This document shows positions 1-10,969 of a stretch of 64,000 nucleotides of DNA, piece by piece. Location: assembly GCA_017744355.1 (NCBI GenBank), contig JAGIBK010000002.1, forward strand, positions 541,001 to 605,000. The letters run 5' to 3'. This stretch comes from a bacterium. GTDB taxonomy: Bacteria; Cyanobacteriota; Sericytochromatia; S15B-MN24; UBA4093. Made by a program: the position numbers and the translations under genes. Below the pieces are notes generated by a model. That model had not been told where the DNA came from. It worked only from the letters and a program-made list of their open reading frames with translations, and did not search any database. Within the stretch, counting starts at the first letter, position 1, and each line of letters begins with the position of its first letter.

Positions 1-351
1 GTGGATCTCGACGTCCTTGCCGATGTACTTCTCGAGCAGCTTGTCGGGGGTGAGCAGGTCGTACTCGTAGTTCTGCTCCAGGACCTTGAGGTCCTGCGGG
101 GCGCTGAGCGAGCGCAGGGAGACGGTCGTCGGGTCGATGCCCGAGGCCACGTCCGCATACTGCAGCTCGCGCTGGCCCTTTTCGAGCTTGATGGTGCGCA
201 CTTCGCGCACCAGGCCCAGGTTGTCGTTGTAGACGGTCAGGGCTACCTCTTTGCGGTCCTGTACGGTGCTCTCCTCGGCCCAGGCGGGGGCGGCGGCGCC
301 CACCACCAGGGAGAGTGCGAGCAGGCCTTTGGTCAGTTTCGAATTCGTCAT
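1..351 (-). CDS. DUF4139-type exported protein, N-terminal part (cut by window edge)
   Basis: The first 117 codons of a minus-strand gene running off the left edge. ATG at 351 has GGAGGT eight bases upstream. A signal peptide of about 23 residues (hydrophobic LLALSLVVGAAA, ending PAWA) precedes a segment containing VYNDNLGLVREVR, a 'DPTTVSLRSL' stretch and LEQNYEYDLL, which resembles the N-terminus of DUF4139 proteins (predicted beta-rich, exported, function unknown). The family name is from memory of such motifs; the C-terminal domain is not visible. Confidence 0.7.
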   Translation of the reverse strand, partial: MTNSKLTKGLLALSLVVGAAAPAWAEESTVQDRKEVALTVYNDNLGLVREVRTIKLEKGQRELQYADVASGIDPTTVSLRSLSAPQDLKVLEQNYEYDLLTPDKLLEKYIGKDVEIH

Positions 352-426
352 CGGTGATTACCTCCAAGCAACCGACGAAAGAGGCGGCCCGAAGGTTCCC
401 TCCGGGCCGCCATATCGCTTGCTTTT

Positions 427-1152
427 TTACTTGAGCTTCGCGATCACGTCCGCGAAGGTCTTCTGAGAAGCGGGGATGCTGGCGAAGTCCTTGACGAAGC
501 GTTCGCCCTCTTCCTTCGCCGACGGGCTGTTGATCTGGAACAGGCCGCGGACGTAATTGCCGCGGATGACCCAGTCGTCCGAGTCCATCTTGACGGCCTT
601 GGCGAGCATCTCGGTGCCCTTCTTGGCGTCACCGCCGACCATGCCGGGCGCCTCCAGGAAATAGCGGCCGAGAGCATACCGGGCGCGGGCATTGTCCGGG
701 TCGATCTCGACGCCCTTCTCGAGCTGCTTGCGCACCCCGAGGCCGTACTTCATCATCGCCATCATGCCCTCGCGCTTGGACTTGAGGCCCTGAGCGCCGC
801 CAAGCACCACGTACACCTCGGAGCGGTAATAGGCCGAAGCGTCCTTGGCGCCGGGATGCTTCTCGAGCTTCTCGCAGAGGTCCATGGCCTCGTTGTAGCG
901 CTCGAGCATGAGGAGGGCGTGGGCGATCATCACCTGGGCGGCGAAGTCGTTCTCCTTGATCGCGAGGCTCTTCTTGTAATAAGAGAGCGCGTCCTCGTAT
1001 TCGCCCCGTGCATCGTGCTGACGGCCCTTGGCCATCATGGCATCGAAGTCGCTGGCGGCGGCGATCTGGTAGGGAGCAGGGGGAGCCGCATGCGCCGCCA
1101 CCGGCGTCATCACGGCCAGACCCAACAGGGCGCCCAAGAGAAGTTTCTGCAC
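427..1152 (-). CDS. Exported tetratricopeptide-repeat protein
   Basis: A 241-residue protein. I chose GTG at 1152 because AAAGGAGG lies seven bases upstream and the following residues (QKLLLGALLGLAVM then VAAHA) form a clean signal peptide; a longer in-frame start at 1224 would bury it. The mature part holds helical repeats, with TPR-like units around residues 45-80 (ARGEYEDALSYYKKSLAI) and 85-115, and another near 155-175 (GVEIDPDNARARYALGRYF). TPRs are protein-interaction scaffolds, so the partner cannot be deduced. It lies downstream of polA on the same strand with a gap of about 77 bases. Confidence 0.8.
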   Translation of the reverse strand: MQKLLLGALLGLAVMTPVAAHAAPPAPYQIAAASDFDAMMAKGRQHDARGEYEDALSYYKKSLAIKENDFAAQVMIAHALLMLERYNEAMDLCEKLEKHPGAKDASAYYRSEVYVVLGGAQGLKSKREGMMAMMKYGLGVRKQLEKGVEIDPDNARARYALGRYFLEAPGMVGGDAKKGTEMLAKAVKMDSDDWVIRGNYVRGLFQINSPSAKEEGERFVKDFASIPASQKTFADVIAKLK

Positions 1153-1229
1153 GAGACGTCCTCCTTTGTTCAACAAACGTGAATGCGTTGGGGTCATTCT
1201 GCGGCCACGCTCGCCCGATGGCAAGAGGG

Positions 1230-4037
1230 CTACTTGGCCTCCATCCAGCTGGGCCCGACCGAGAGCTCGACCTTGAGGGGCACGGCGAGCTGCGGATAGG
1301 CGCTCTCCATGGTCTCGCGGACCAGGGCGCTGACCGCTTCGACTTCGGCCTTGGGCACTTCGAGCACCAGTTCGTCGTGGACCTGGAGGATCATGTGGGC
1401 CTTGAAGCCGCCTTCTTTCAGCGCGCGGTGGAGGCGGATCATGGCGATCTTGATGATATCGGCGGCCGTCCCCTGGATGGGCGAGTTGACCGAGGTGCGC
1501 TCGCCGAAGTCCTTGAGCCGGCGGTCGTTGAGCTCGGGGATGTAGCGTCGGCGACCGAGAAGGGTCTCGGCGTAGCCCCGGCGCTTGACCCTGGCGACGG
1601 CCTCGATGGTGTAGTGGCGGATCTTGGGGTAGTGGTCCCAGAAGGCGTCGATGAAGGCCTTGGCCTCGCCCATGGGGATGCCGAGCACCTTGGCAAGGCT
1701 GAAGGCTCCCTGGCCGTAGATGGTGGCGAAGTTCACGGTCTTGGCCATGCGGCGCTGGTCCTTGGTGACCTCTTCGAGGGGGACCTTGAAGATCTGCGAG
1801 GCGGTCAGGGCGTGGATGTCCTCGTCCTTGCGGAAGGCCTCGATGAAGACTGGTTCATCGGCGATGTGGGCCAAAAGGCGCAGCTCGATCTGAGAGTAGT
1901 CGGCCGCCATGATGACCACGTCGGGAGCCGAGGGCACAAAGGCCCCACGGATCTCGCGGCCCTCGGCGGTCCGGATGGGGATGTTCTGGAGGTTGGGCTT
2001 CTCGGACGAGAGGCGGCCGGTGGCGGCCACCGTCTGGTTGTACGAGGTGTGGATCTTGCCGGTGCGGGGGTTGACCAGCTCGGGCAAGCTGTCGATGTAG
2101 GTGCCCTTGAGCTTGGTGAGCTGACGGAACTCGAGGATCTTGGCGACCACCTCGTGCTGGCTCGAGAGCTCTTCGAGCACGCTCGCGTCCGTCGAGGGCT
2201 CCTTCTTGGGAGTGCGCTTGAGCACGGGCAGCTGGAGCTTGTCGAAGAGGATGACGGCGAGCTGCTTGGGGCTGTTGATGTTGAACTCGGTGCCCGCCAG
2301 GGTGTGGATCTCGGCTTCGAGCTCCTTGAGGCGGTTGCCGAAGACGTGCGACATCTGCGCGAGGTAGCCCGTGTTGATGGTGACGCCGTACTGCTCCACG
2401 TCGGCGAGCACCTCGATGAGGGGTAGCTCCAGGTCGTTGAAGAGGCTGGTGAGGTTGCCCTCTTGGAGCTTGGCCTCGAGGCCCGCGACCAGCTCCAGGG
2501 AGACGGCCGCGTCGGCCGCGGCGTAGGGGGCCGCCTGCTCGACGCTCACCTTGTCCATGGTGATGGCCTTGGCGCCGGTGCCGATCAGCTCCGAGATGGG
2601 GGTCATGCGGTAGCCGAGCACGTCCCAAGCCATGTCCTTGAGACCGTGGGGGTGGTTGGTGTCCACCAGGTAGTCCGCCACCATGGAGTCGAAGCGCAGG
2701 CCCTGCACCTTGATGCCGTAGGCCGACAGGACGTTGATGTCGTACTTGGCGTTGTGGGCCGTCTTGGCGATCGCGGGATTCTCGAAGAAGGGCTTGAGGG
2801 CCGCGACCACGTCCTGCAAGGGGAGCTGCTCGCCCTCCAGGTGCCCGACGGGCAGGTAGTAGCTCTCGGCCTCGGTCGCCACCGGCGCGCCGAAGGCCAG
2901 CGAGATGCCGACCAGCTTTGCCGCGAGCGGGTCGAGGCTGTCGGTTTCGGTGTCGAAGGCGACGAGGGTCTGCTTCTCAAGCGAAGCCGTGAGGGCTTCG
3001 AGCTGCTCGCGGCGCTGCACGACCGTCATCTTGAGGTCGAGCGCGCGCTCGTGGGTCTCGGCGGCCACGGCAGCCCCCACGTCCTCGGCCCGCGCGCCGC
3101 CCGTGAAGTCGGCAAGGATCTTGGGCAGGTCGCGCACGATCGACTTGAACTCCAGGTCGGTCAGGCACTGGATCAGGTTCGTGAGGTCGGGAAGCCGCAT
3201 CTCGCAGTGCTCCCAGTCGAAGCCCGCGATGGGCACCTGGGTGTCGATGGTCGCGAGGCGCAGGCTCTGGCGGGCGGACTCGACGTTCTCGGCGAGCTTC
3301 TGGCGAAGCTTGGCGTTGTCGAGCTTGTCCAGGTTCGCCAGCAGGTTCTCGACGGTCTCGAACTCGGCCAGGAGCTTCTTGGCGGTCTTATCGCCGATGC
3401 CCTGGACCCCCTTGATGTTGTCCGAGGCATCGCCCGCGAGGCCCTTGTACTCGATGATCTGGAAGGGCTTGAGGCCGTCGAACTCCTCGGCGACCCGGGC
3501 CTCGTCCACGCGGATCAGCTCGGAGCCGCTCTTGGCCCACAGGATGTTGATGTGACCGTCGACCAGCTGGAAGGCGTCGCGATCGCCCGTGACGATGAGG
3601 ACGTCGTACCCCTTGGCGGCGGCCGCCTTGGAGATGGTGCCGATCACGTCGTCGGCCTCGTAGCCGTCCAGCTCGTAGATGGGCAGGTCGAAGGCGCGCA
3701 CCACTTTGCGGATCACGTCCATCTGGACGATCAGGTCGTCCGGCATGGGCTTGCGGTGCGCCTTGTAGTCTTCGGACTCCTGGTGACGGAAGGTCGGGGC
3801 CTTGCGGTCGAAGGCGACGGCCATCAGGTCGGGCTTGTGCTTGCCGATCACGTCCAGGATGGTCTTGGTGAAGCCGTAGACCGCCCAGGTGGGCACCCCG
3901 TCGCGCGTGGCGAGGCCCATGCGCATCAGGGCGAAGTGAGCGCGGTACGCGATGGCATGGCCGTCGATGAGCACCAGACGGCGCCGAGCGCCCTCGGTGG
4001 GGGCTTGTGCGGCGACGGCGAGCGGGGTTGCGGTCAT
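1230..4037 (-). CDS. polA: DNA polymerase I
   Basis: 935 residues, with all three canonical parts. The 5'-3' exonuclease is at about 20-310 (LVLIDGHAIAYRAHF; GYEADDVIGTI). The 3'-5' exonuclease is at about 340-540 with the acidic site intact (FDTETDSLDPL, HNAKYDINVL), so proofreading is probably active. The family A polymerase is at about 560-935 (motif A DYSQIELRLLAHIA, motif B RRMAKTVNFATIYGQG, motif C QVHDELVLE). It works in Okazaki fragment maturation and repair. The start ATG overlaps the stop of rsmI by four bases, so the two are translationally coupled. Length is normal for the family. Confidence 0.97.
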   Translation of the reverse strand: MTATPLAVAAQAPTEGARRRLVLIDGHAIAYRAHFALMRMGLATRDGVPTWAVYGFTKTILDVIGKHKPDLMAVAFDRKAPTFRHQESEDYKAHRKPMPDDLIVQMDVIRKVVRAFDLPIYELDGYEADDVIGTISKAAAAKGYDVLIVTGDRDAFQLVDGHINILWAKSGSELIRVDEARVAEEFDGLKPFQIIEYKGLAGDASDNIKGVQGIGDKTAKKLLAEFETVENLLANLDKLDNAKLRQKLAENVESARQSLRLATIDTQVPIAGFDWEHCEMRLPDLTNLIQCLTDLEFKSIVRDLPKILADFTGGARAEDVGAAVAAETHERALDLKMTVVQRREQLEALTASLEKQTLVAFDTETDSLDPLAAKLVGISLAFGAPVATEAESYYLPVGHLEGEQLPLQDVVAALKPFFENPAIAKTAHNAKYDINVLSAYGIKVQGLRFDSMVADYLVDTNHPHGLKDMAWDVLGYRMTPISELIGTGAKAITMDKVSVEQAAPYAAADAAVSLELVAGLEAKLQEGNLTSLFNDLELPLIEVLADVEQYGVTINTGYLAQMSHVFGNRLKELEAEIHTLAGTEFNINSPKQLAVILFDKLQLPVLKRTPKKEPSTDASVLEELSSQHEVVAKILEFRQLTKLKGTYIDSLPELVNPRTGKIHTSYNQTVAATGRLSSEKPNLQNIPIRTAEGREIRGAFVPSAPDVVIMAADYSQIELRLLAHIADEPVFIEAFRKDEDIHALTASQIFKVPLEEVTKDQRRMAKTVNFATIYGQGAFSLAKVLGIPMGEAKAFIDAFWDHYPKIRHYTIEAVARVKRRGYAETLLGRRRYIPELNDRRLKDFGERTSVNSPIQGTAADIIKIAMIRLHRALKEGGFKAHMILQVHDELVLEVPKAEVEAVSALVRETMESAYPQLAVPLKVELSVGPSWMEAK

Positions 4038-4909
4038 GATTCCTCCGAGTGGTCGTGGGCCGAGAGGGCGAGGGCGCGCTGGTAGGCGTCCCGCTTGGGG
4101 ACACCCAGCTCGCGCGCGATTTGCTTGCTTGCGTCTTGCTTGCTCATCCCCTGCGCGAGCAGAGCCAAGAGGCGCGTGTCCAGATCCGCCTCGGGGGCGG
4201 GCGCGGCCTCGTCGGTGCAGCCACCCACGACGAGGGTGATCTCGCCGCGGGGCGCGTGGGCCTTGAAGTGGGCGATCGTCGTTTCGAGGGTGCCGCGCAC
4301 GACCTCCTCGAAGGCCTTGGTCAATTCGCGGGCGACGGCGACGGGGCGATCGCTCCCGAAGGCCGCGGCCAGATCCTCGAGGGTATCGAGCAGGCGATGG
4401 GGGCCCTCGTAGAAGACCAGGGTGCGCGGCTCGGCGGCGAGGGTGCGCAGCAGGCGCCGGCGCTGCTTGCCTTCACGGGGCAAGAAGCCCTCGAACACCC
4501 AGCGATCGGTGGGCAGGCCCGAGACCACGAGCCCCGCCACGGCCGCCACCGGGCCCGGGATGGGCACCACCGGGATCCCCTCGCGGATGGCCGCCTGGAT
4601 CACGGCCTCCCCCGGATCGGAGATCCCCGGCATGCCGGCGTCCGAGACGAGCGCCACGTTCTGGCCGGACAGGAGGCGCGCGATGAGGCGCGGGGCCTGA
4701 CCGGCCTCGTTGTGCTCATGGTAGCTCACGGTCGGCGTCTCGATGGAGAAGCGCGAGAGGAGCTTGGCGATCTGGCGGGTGTCTTCGGCGGCGATCACGT
4801 CCGCGTCCCGCAGGGTATCGAGCATGCGGACGGTCACGTCCGACAGGTTCCCGATGGGGGTGCCGCAGACGTAGAGCGTGCCGGTCGTAATGGGGTCTGT
4901 GGGCGTCAT
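4034..4909 (-). CDS. rsmI: 16S rRNA (cytidine-1402-2'-O)-methyltransferase
   Basis: 291 residues of the tetrapyrrole/SAM methylase fold. The family signature is clear: TPIGNLSDVT near residue 16, AEDTR at about 41, SDAGMPGISDPG at about 90 and PGPVAAVAGLVVSGLP. RsmI methylates C1402 in the ribosomal P site, using SAM, which fine-tunes decoding. It is the first gene of a unit with polA (ATGA overlap), and a 100-base gap separates it from the divergent CheV-like gene. Confidence 0.95.
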   Translation of the reverse strand: MTPTDPITTGTLYVCGTPIGNLSDVTVRMLDTLRDADVIAAEDTRQIAKLLSRFSIETPTVSYHEHNEAGQAPRLIARLLSGQNVALVSDAGMPGISDPGEAVIQAAIREGIPVVPIPGPVAAVAGLVVSGLPTDRWVFEGFLPREGKQRRRLLRTLAAEPRTLVFYEGPHRLLDTLEDLAAAFGSDRPVAVARELTKAFEEVVRGTLETTIAHFKAHAPRGEITLVVGGCTDEAAPAPEADLDTRLLALLAQGMSKQDASKQIARELGVPKRDAYQRALALSAHDHSEES

Positions 4910-5035
4910 TCCCTGATTCTATCATCTTCCCGAAAGCTTCACCGTCTTCGGTAGTTTCCGCGCTCGTCTTCCGGGGAATTTTCATGGTGCAATTGGAAGC
5001 GGCCGAACAAGCGGCCACCACGGGCAGGAGGATGC

Positions 5036-5971
5036 ATGAGCTACAAGGGCGAGATTCTACTGGATGCCGGGACCAACGAGCTCGAAGTGGTCGAGTTCAT
5101 GCTGCACAGCCCGACGGCGAGCGACGCGGGGGCGATGGGCTACTTCGGCATCAACGTGGCCAAGGTCAAAGAGATCGTGACCATGCCCGTTCCGCTCGAG
5201 ATTCCGATGACCCACCCGGCGGTCGCAGGGGCCATGAGCCTGCGCGGCCAGGTCATCACCCTGATCGACCTGGCCAAGTGGCTGGGGCTGCCCTCGACGA
5301 TCACCAAGAAGACCCGGGTCATCGTCACCGAGTTCAACGGGGCCGTCACCGGCTTCATCGTCTCGAGCGTCTCACGGATCCACCGCATCTCGTGGAGCCA
5401 GGTGGTGCCGCCTCCCTCGACGGCGTCCATGGGCATGAGCGATAGCCTGACGGCGGTCGTCAAGCTGGACGAGCGGGTTCTCTTGCTGCTCGACTTCGAG
5501 GCCATCCTCGCCGAGCTCAACCCGAACATCAGCCTCAGCGCTCGCGCCGGCAGCATCAAAAGCGCCGAGGAGCGCGAGGGGCGCCTGATCCTGATAGCCG
5601 AGGACTCGGGCGCCATCCGGCGGATCATCGTCAACTCGCTGAAGACTGCGGGCTACGAGGTCGTGGCCTGCGAGAACGGCGAGGAGGCTTGGAACTGGCT
5701 GAACGACCGCGTAGGGGCGGGCGAGCCCTTGCCTGACCTCCTCATCTCGGACATCGAGATGCCCCAGATCGACGGCCTGCACCTGCTCTCCCGGATCAAG
5801 GCCACCGACGGCCTCAAGCAGCTGCCGGTCGTCATGTTCTCGTCGCTCGGCAACGACTCGAACCGCGAGAAGGCGATCAAGCTGGGGGCCAAGGACCTCA
5901 TCCTCAAGCCCGACCTGCCGCACCTGGTGGAGCTGGTGGACGCCACCGTTCTGGATACCGTCCTCGCCTGA
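5036..5971 (+). CDS. CheV-like chemotaxis coupling protein (CheW + receiver)
   Basis: 311 residues: a CheW-like coupling domain at about 15-160 and a response-regulator receiver at about 182-305. The receiver has the acidic pocket (LIAEDSGAIRRI), the phospho-acceptor aspartate in LISDIEMPQIDGL, and the conserved lysine in LILKPDLPH. Such CheV proteins link chemoreceptors to CheA and are tuned by phosphorylation. ATG at 5036 follows AGGAGG. The gene stands alone with no other chemotaxis genes in the window, and a strong terminator follows it. Confidence 0.9.
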   Translation: MSYKGEILLDAGTNELEVVEFMLHSPTASDAGAMGYFGINVAKVKEIVTMPVPLEIPMTHPAVAGAMSLRGQVITLIDLAKWLGLPSTITKKTRVIVTEFNGAVTGFIVSSVSRIHRISWSQVVPPPSTASMGMSDSLTAVVKLDERVLLLLDFEAILAELNPNISLSARAGSIKSAEEREGRLILIAEDSGAIRRIIVNSLKTAGYEVVACENGEEAWNWLNDRVGAGEPLPDLLISDIEMPQIDGLHLLSRIKATDGLKQLPVVMFSSLGNDSNREKAIKLGAKDLILKPDLPHLVELVDATVLDTVLA

Positions 5972-5987
5972 GCCGCCTACCCTTCGC

Positions 5988-6020
5988 AACCGCCTCCCCG
6001 CTCGGGGAGGCGGTTTTTTT
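5988..6020 (+). terminator. Intrinsic terminator after the CheV-like gene
   Basis: A 12-bp GC-rich stem (AACCGCCTCCCC pairing with GGGGAGGCGGTT) with a 4-base loop, running into seven T residues. A textbook rho-independent terminator 16 bases after the CheV stop codon. Confidence 0.95.
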
Positions 6021-6107
6021 ACGCAAGTATTAGCGGGCTTTTTACGATAAGATAACCTAAGCACAACCATTGGGCGATCGAAGGTCGATTGCCGGAGGAG
6101 AGGATCC

Positions 6108-7142
6108 ATGAGGCGGCACGCGCTGGGATGGTTATTGGGGGCGAGCTTGTGCCTGGTGGCATGCGGGACGACCGACGACCTGTACCCGACCGTTCCGGAC
6201 GATCCCTACCCGAGCGACGTCTACACCTTCCCGGGCGACGACGATTACCCCAATCCGAGCGCTACTTCGAGCGCCACCCCGGCGCCGGTCGAGGGGGAAT
6301 CCCCCTCGGGCAACGGCAGCGTCCTGCCCAATGATTTCTACCGCTACATCGGCGAGCGCCCCTTCGTGAAATCGCTCTACCAGCCGCGGGCCCTGGCGGC
6401 CTTCGGCAACGACGTGCTGGTGGCGGACGGCAATCGTACCGACCCGATGGGCGCCTACGGGGCCCTCTTCCAGTTCGATGCCGACGGCTCGGACGCTGCG
6501 CTGCCAATCGGCTCGCCGTACCTCACCCTCAACGGCACGGGCGGCCGCCTTGCGGCCAGCGTCAAGGGGGTCGCGGTCTCGCCCCAGGTGGTCTACGCCC
6601 TCGACGACAACGGCGTCTACGGCTTCATGCGCGACTCCCATCACGCCGTGAACCTGGGGGCGCCCTACGCCTCGACCGGCCGGGACATCGTGGCCGCGAA
6701 GGATACCGTCTACGTGGCCCGCGACGCCCAGATCAGCGCCTATTCCGTCGTCAACTTCGCGCCCATCGCCTCGTTGAGCGTGAACGTGGCGGCGCGGGGA
6801 GTGGGGAGCGATGCGACCGGGCGCCTCTACGCGGCCACCTCGGCAGGCGTCGTGCGCTACGACGAGGGCCAAGAGGCGCTGGTCTTCGACGGGCGCGGCG
6901 CCGACCGTCAGGGCCCCGGCTTCGACTCGGTGCGGGACGTGGCCGTGGACCCGCGCAACGGCGACATTTACGCCCTGGACGTGCAGGCCGTCCTGCGCTT
7001 CGATTCGAGCGGGCGCTTCCTCAGCCGCTTCGGCACCACCCTGATCCAGGGCGGTTCGAGCATCGCGGTGGCGGAGAACGGCACGGTCTTCGTGCTCGAC
7101 GCCGCGACCAACAAAGTTCTCCAGTTCAAGCAAAGCCCTTGA
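6108..7142 (+). CDS. Beta-propeller-like lipoprotein (NHL-type)
   Basis: 344 residues. A signal peptide ends in a lipobox (LCLVAC, Cys near residue 19), followed by a Pro/Ser/Asp-rich linker and repeated beta-strand units such as GRLYAATSAGVVRYD, GDIYALDVQAVLRFD and GTVFVLDAATNKVLQF. These resemble NHL/YncE-type propeller blades that usually bind peptides, polymers or ligands at the cell surface. ATG at 6108 follows GGAGGAGAGG. Two more NHL-type lipoproteins lie at 31746-32843 and 59891-61300. The ligand is unknown. Confidence 0.8.
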   Translation: MRRHALGWLLGASLCLVACGTTDDLYPTVPDDPYPSDVYTFPGDDDYPNPSATSSATPAPVEGESPSGNGSVLPNDFYRYIGERPFVKSLYQPRALAAFGNDVLVADGNRTDPMGAYGALFQFDADGSDAALPIGSPYLTLNGTGGRLAASVKGVAVSPQVVYALDDNGVYGFMRDSHHAVNLGAPYASTGRDIVAAKDTVYVARDAQISAYSVVNFAPIASLSVNVAARGVGSDATGRLYAATSAGVVRYDEGQEALVFDGRGADRQGPGFDSVRDVAVDPRNGDIYALDVQAVLRFDSSGRFLSRFGTTLIQGGSSIAVAENGTVFVLDAATNKVLQFKQSP

Positions 7143-7182
7143 GCCACCCGGCGGAGGCCGGACGCAGCGGGGATTCTGGAAG

Positions 7183-7224
7183 GGGGAGGCAGGCACTCGG
7201 GTTTTCGAGGAAGCTTGCCTCCCC
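7183..7224 (+). terminator. Hairpin terminator after the 6.1 kb lipoprotein
   Basis: GGGGAGGCAGGC pairs with GCTTGCCTCCCC (one G-T wobble), continued by CTCG/CGAG around a GTTTT loop and followed by a short T-rich run. Placed 40 bases after the stop codon. Confidence 0.75.
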
Positions 7225-7239
7225 TTTCCATTTCGCTTC

Positions 7240-7379
7240 TTGTTCGTTAAGATATTGTCAATAAAATTTTCAACAGGTGTAAGGAGGGGCCCGCAGGGGA
7301 ATAATTAGAGCGGCGAGACCTCCGCAAAAGCCAGGCAGGCTCTGGTTTAGCGGGGGGCAATGAGGGGAGGTGGTCGTCA
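7240..7379 (+). promoter_or_regulatory. Promoter and roughly 110-base leader of the HNH gene
   Basis: A weak promoter candidate TTGTTC (7240) with a 16-base gap to TAAAAT (7262) would start transcription near 7274, leaving a leader of about 105 bases before the ATG at 7380. The leader contains possible short stems (GCGG...CCGC, CCAG...CTGG) around GCAAAAGCCAGG. It does not match a riboswitch class that I recognise; cyclic-di-GMP-I was considered and rejected. Confidence 0.35.
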
Positions 7380-7853
7380 ATGCAGGTGCTCGTGTTGAGC
7401 AGCAACTATCAACCACTCTATACCTGCGGGATCGAGAAGGCCATCACCCTGCTCTATCTCGGCAAGGCGGTGTCGGTCCAGGATTCGGAGCAGGTGCTTC
7501 GCTCGCCCTCGACCACCGTCAAGGTGCCCACCGCCATCCGACTCCTGGTCAAAGCGGTCGTCCAGCGCTACTACGAGACCCTGCGCCCCACTCGCCAGGC
7601 CATCTTCAAGCGCGACAAGCACGCCTGCCAGTACTGCGGCAGCCGCGGCGACCTGACCATCGACCACGTCCACCCCAAGTCCCGCGGCGGCGACGATTCG
7701 TGGGAGAACCTGGTGGCGGCCTGCCAGCGGTGCAACAACCGCAAGGGCGATCGCCGTCCCGAAGAGGCCAACATGCCCCTCTCGACGGTTCCCCGGGCCC
7801 CGCGCACCATCGAGATCGCCTCGGAGCTCTGGTCCAAGCTGATGGGCTGGTAA
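7380..7853 (+). CDS. HNH endonuclease family protein
   Basis: 157 residues with a C-terminal HNH domain at about 80-125: first zinc knuckle CQYCG, catalytic region TIDHVHPKSRGG, and second knuckle CQRCNNRKGD. The N-terminal half (LVLSSNYQPLYTCGIEKAI...) is typical of the small stand-alone HNH proteins widespread in cyanobacteria and other phyla, whose target is not known. It is not a Cas or intron nuclease by size. GGGGAGG lies about ten bases upstream of the ATG. Confidence 0.88.
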   Translation: MQVLVLSSNYQPLYTCGIEKAITLLYLGKAVSVQDSEQVLRSPSTTVKVPTAIRLLVKAVVQRYYETLRPTRQAIFKRDKHACQYCGSRGDLTIDHVHPKSRGGDDSWENLVAACQRCNNRKGDRRPEEANMPLSTVPRAPRTIEIASELWSKLMGW

Positions 7854-7859
7854 GCAATT

Positions 7860-7893
7860 CAAAGGGGGCCGGTCCAAGGACCGGCCCCCTTTG
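7860..7893. terminator. Bidirectional terminator between HNH gene and hemB
   Basis: A 16-bp perfect inverted repeat (CAAAGGGGGCCGGTCC and its complement) around AA, between convergent genes whose stop codons lie 7 and 16 bases away. It reads as a terminator on both strands. Confidence 0.85.
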
Positions 7894-7908
7894 GCGTGTT
7901 GATGAAAG

Positions 7909-8901
7909 CTACTCGGCGAGCCAGCCCGCCACGTCCATGGCGTGGTAGGTGAGGATCAGGTCCGCTCCGGCGCGCTTGAAGCCGACCATGGTCTCCATGA
8001 CGACCTTGCGCTCGTCGATCCAGCCCTGGCGCGCGGCGGCCTTGACCATCGCGTACTCGCCCGAGACGTTGTAGCAGGCCACGGGGCGATCGGTCGCCTG
8101 CTTGACCCGCAGGATGACGTCCATGTAGGCGAGGGCCGGCTTGACCATCACGATGTCCGCGCCCTCGGCCACGTCGAGGGCGGCCTCCTTGAGGGCCTCA
8201 CGGGCGTTGGCGGGGTCCATCTGGTAGCTGCGGCGATCGCCGAACTGGGGCGTCGAATCGGCCGCGTCCCGGAAAGGGCCGTAGTAGGCCGAGGCGTACT
8301 TGACCGAGTAGGCCATGATGGGTACGTTCGCAAAGCCCGCCGCGTCGAGCGCGTCGCGCATGGCGCCCACCCGCCCGTCCATCATGTCCGAGGGAGCGAC
8401 CATGTCGGCGCCCGCCTCGGCGTGGCTCACGGCGGTCTTGGCCAGGAGCGAGAGGGTCGGGTCGTTGAGCAGCTCCTCGCCGTGGATCACCCCGCAGTGG
8501 CCGTGCGAGGTGTACTCGCACAGGCACACGTCGGTGATGACCATCAGCTCGGGCACCGCCGCCTTCACGGCGCGCACGGCCTCCTGGACGATGCCGTTCG
8601 GGTCGTAGGCGCCGGTGGCGATTTCGTCCTTCTCGGGGGGCAGCCCGAAGAGGATGATCCCGCCCAGGCCCGCCGCGTGGGCGCGCTTGGCGTCCTTGAC
8701 CACCTCGTCCACCGAGCACTGGAAGACCCCCGGCATGGAGACGACTTCATGCCGGATGCCCGTGCCGGGCACCGCGAAGAGCGGCCAGATCAGGTCGCTC
8801 GCGTGGACGTGGTGCTCGCGGACCATGCGGCGCATGGCCTCGGTGGCGCGCAGGCGGCGCGGCCGAAAGCGGGGGATCGAGACGGGGACGACGTCCTGCA
8901 C
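7909..8901 (-). CDS. hemB: Porphobilinogen synthase (5-aminolevulinate dehydratase)
   Basis: 330 residues, full length for HemB. It condenses two 5-aminolevulinates to porphobilinogen in tetrapyrrole synthesis. Both active-site lysines are present ([13 protein letters not shown] and the Schiff-base lysine in [11 protein letters not shown]). A cysteine cluster ([14 protein letters not shown]) indicates the zinc-dependent type. It is ten bases downstream of glmS on the same strand and may be cotranscribed. Confidence 0.96.
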   Translation of the reverse strand: MQDVVPVSIPRFRPRRLRATEAMRRMVREHHVHASDLIWPLFAVPGTGIRHEVVSMPGVFQCSVDEVVKDAKRAHAAGLGGIILFGLPPEKDEIATGAYDPNGIVQEAVRAVKAAVPELMVITDVCLCEYTSHGHCGVIHGEELLNDPTLSLLAKTAVSHAEAGADMVAPSDMMDGRVGAMRDALDAAGFANVPIMAYSVKYASAYYGPFRDAADSTPQFGDRRSYQMDPANAREALKEAALDVAEGADIVMVKPALAYMDVILRVKQATDRPVACYNVSGEYAMVKAAARQGWIDERKVVMETMVGFKRAGADLILTYHAMDVAGWLAE

Positions 8902-8911
8902 GGAGGGGCTC

Positions 8912-10741
<1,830 letters not shown>

Positions 10742-10887
10742 GCGTGTTACTTCCCATCCTTGAAAACGGGCAAGGAGGCGCTGCTCCGCCCAACCGACCC
10801 AAAAATTCTACACGACGCTCCCTCAGGGGGCAACGCCGTCCATTCCATCGCAGTTATGGAACCGGTCGAGGGATCTCTTCAAGTCTT

Positions 10888-10917
10888 CTTTACTTCTTCT
10901 TAATTTAAGGTTAATAT
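10888..10917 (+). promoter_or_regulatory. Pho-box-like triple 11-bp direct repeat / promoter of UbiA-like gene
   Basis: Three 8-base units separated by exactly three bases: CTTTACTT, CTTAATTT, GTTAATAT. This periodicity resembles PhoB/SphR binding sites. The same DNA also reads as TTTACT, 17 bases, TAATAT, so it could equally be a plain sigma-70 promoter. An almost identical arrangement lies at 11991-12020. Confidence 0.5.
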
Positions 10918-10969
10918 GATCTTCATCGCGGCGCTCGATGGGGAGCGCACCCGCTCAGAGGAGACGCGC

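Noticed and set aside
1008-4085. Long plus-strand open frames opposite polA, such as 1008-2426 and 2463-4085
   Set aside because: They mirror a clear minus-strand gene, have Gly/Val/Asp/His-rich shadow composition and lack ribosome-binding sites.
7268-7379. Cyclic-di-GMP-I riboswitch before the HNH gene
   Set aside because: GCAAAAGCC resembles part of the motif, but the paired receptor segment and the other conserved stem are missing.
10742-10915. glmS ribozyme in the glmS leader
   Set aside because: An AGCGCC string occurs by chance on the minus strand, but the conserved core and pseudoknot sequences are absent.
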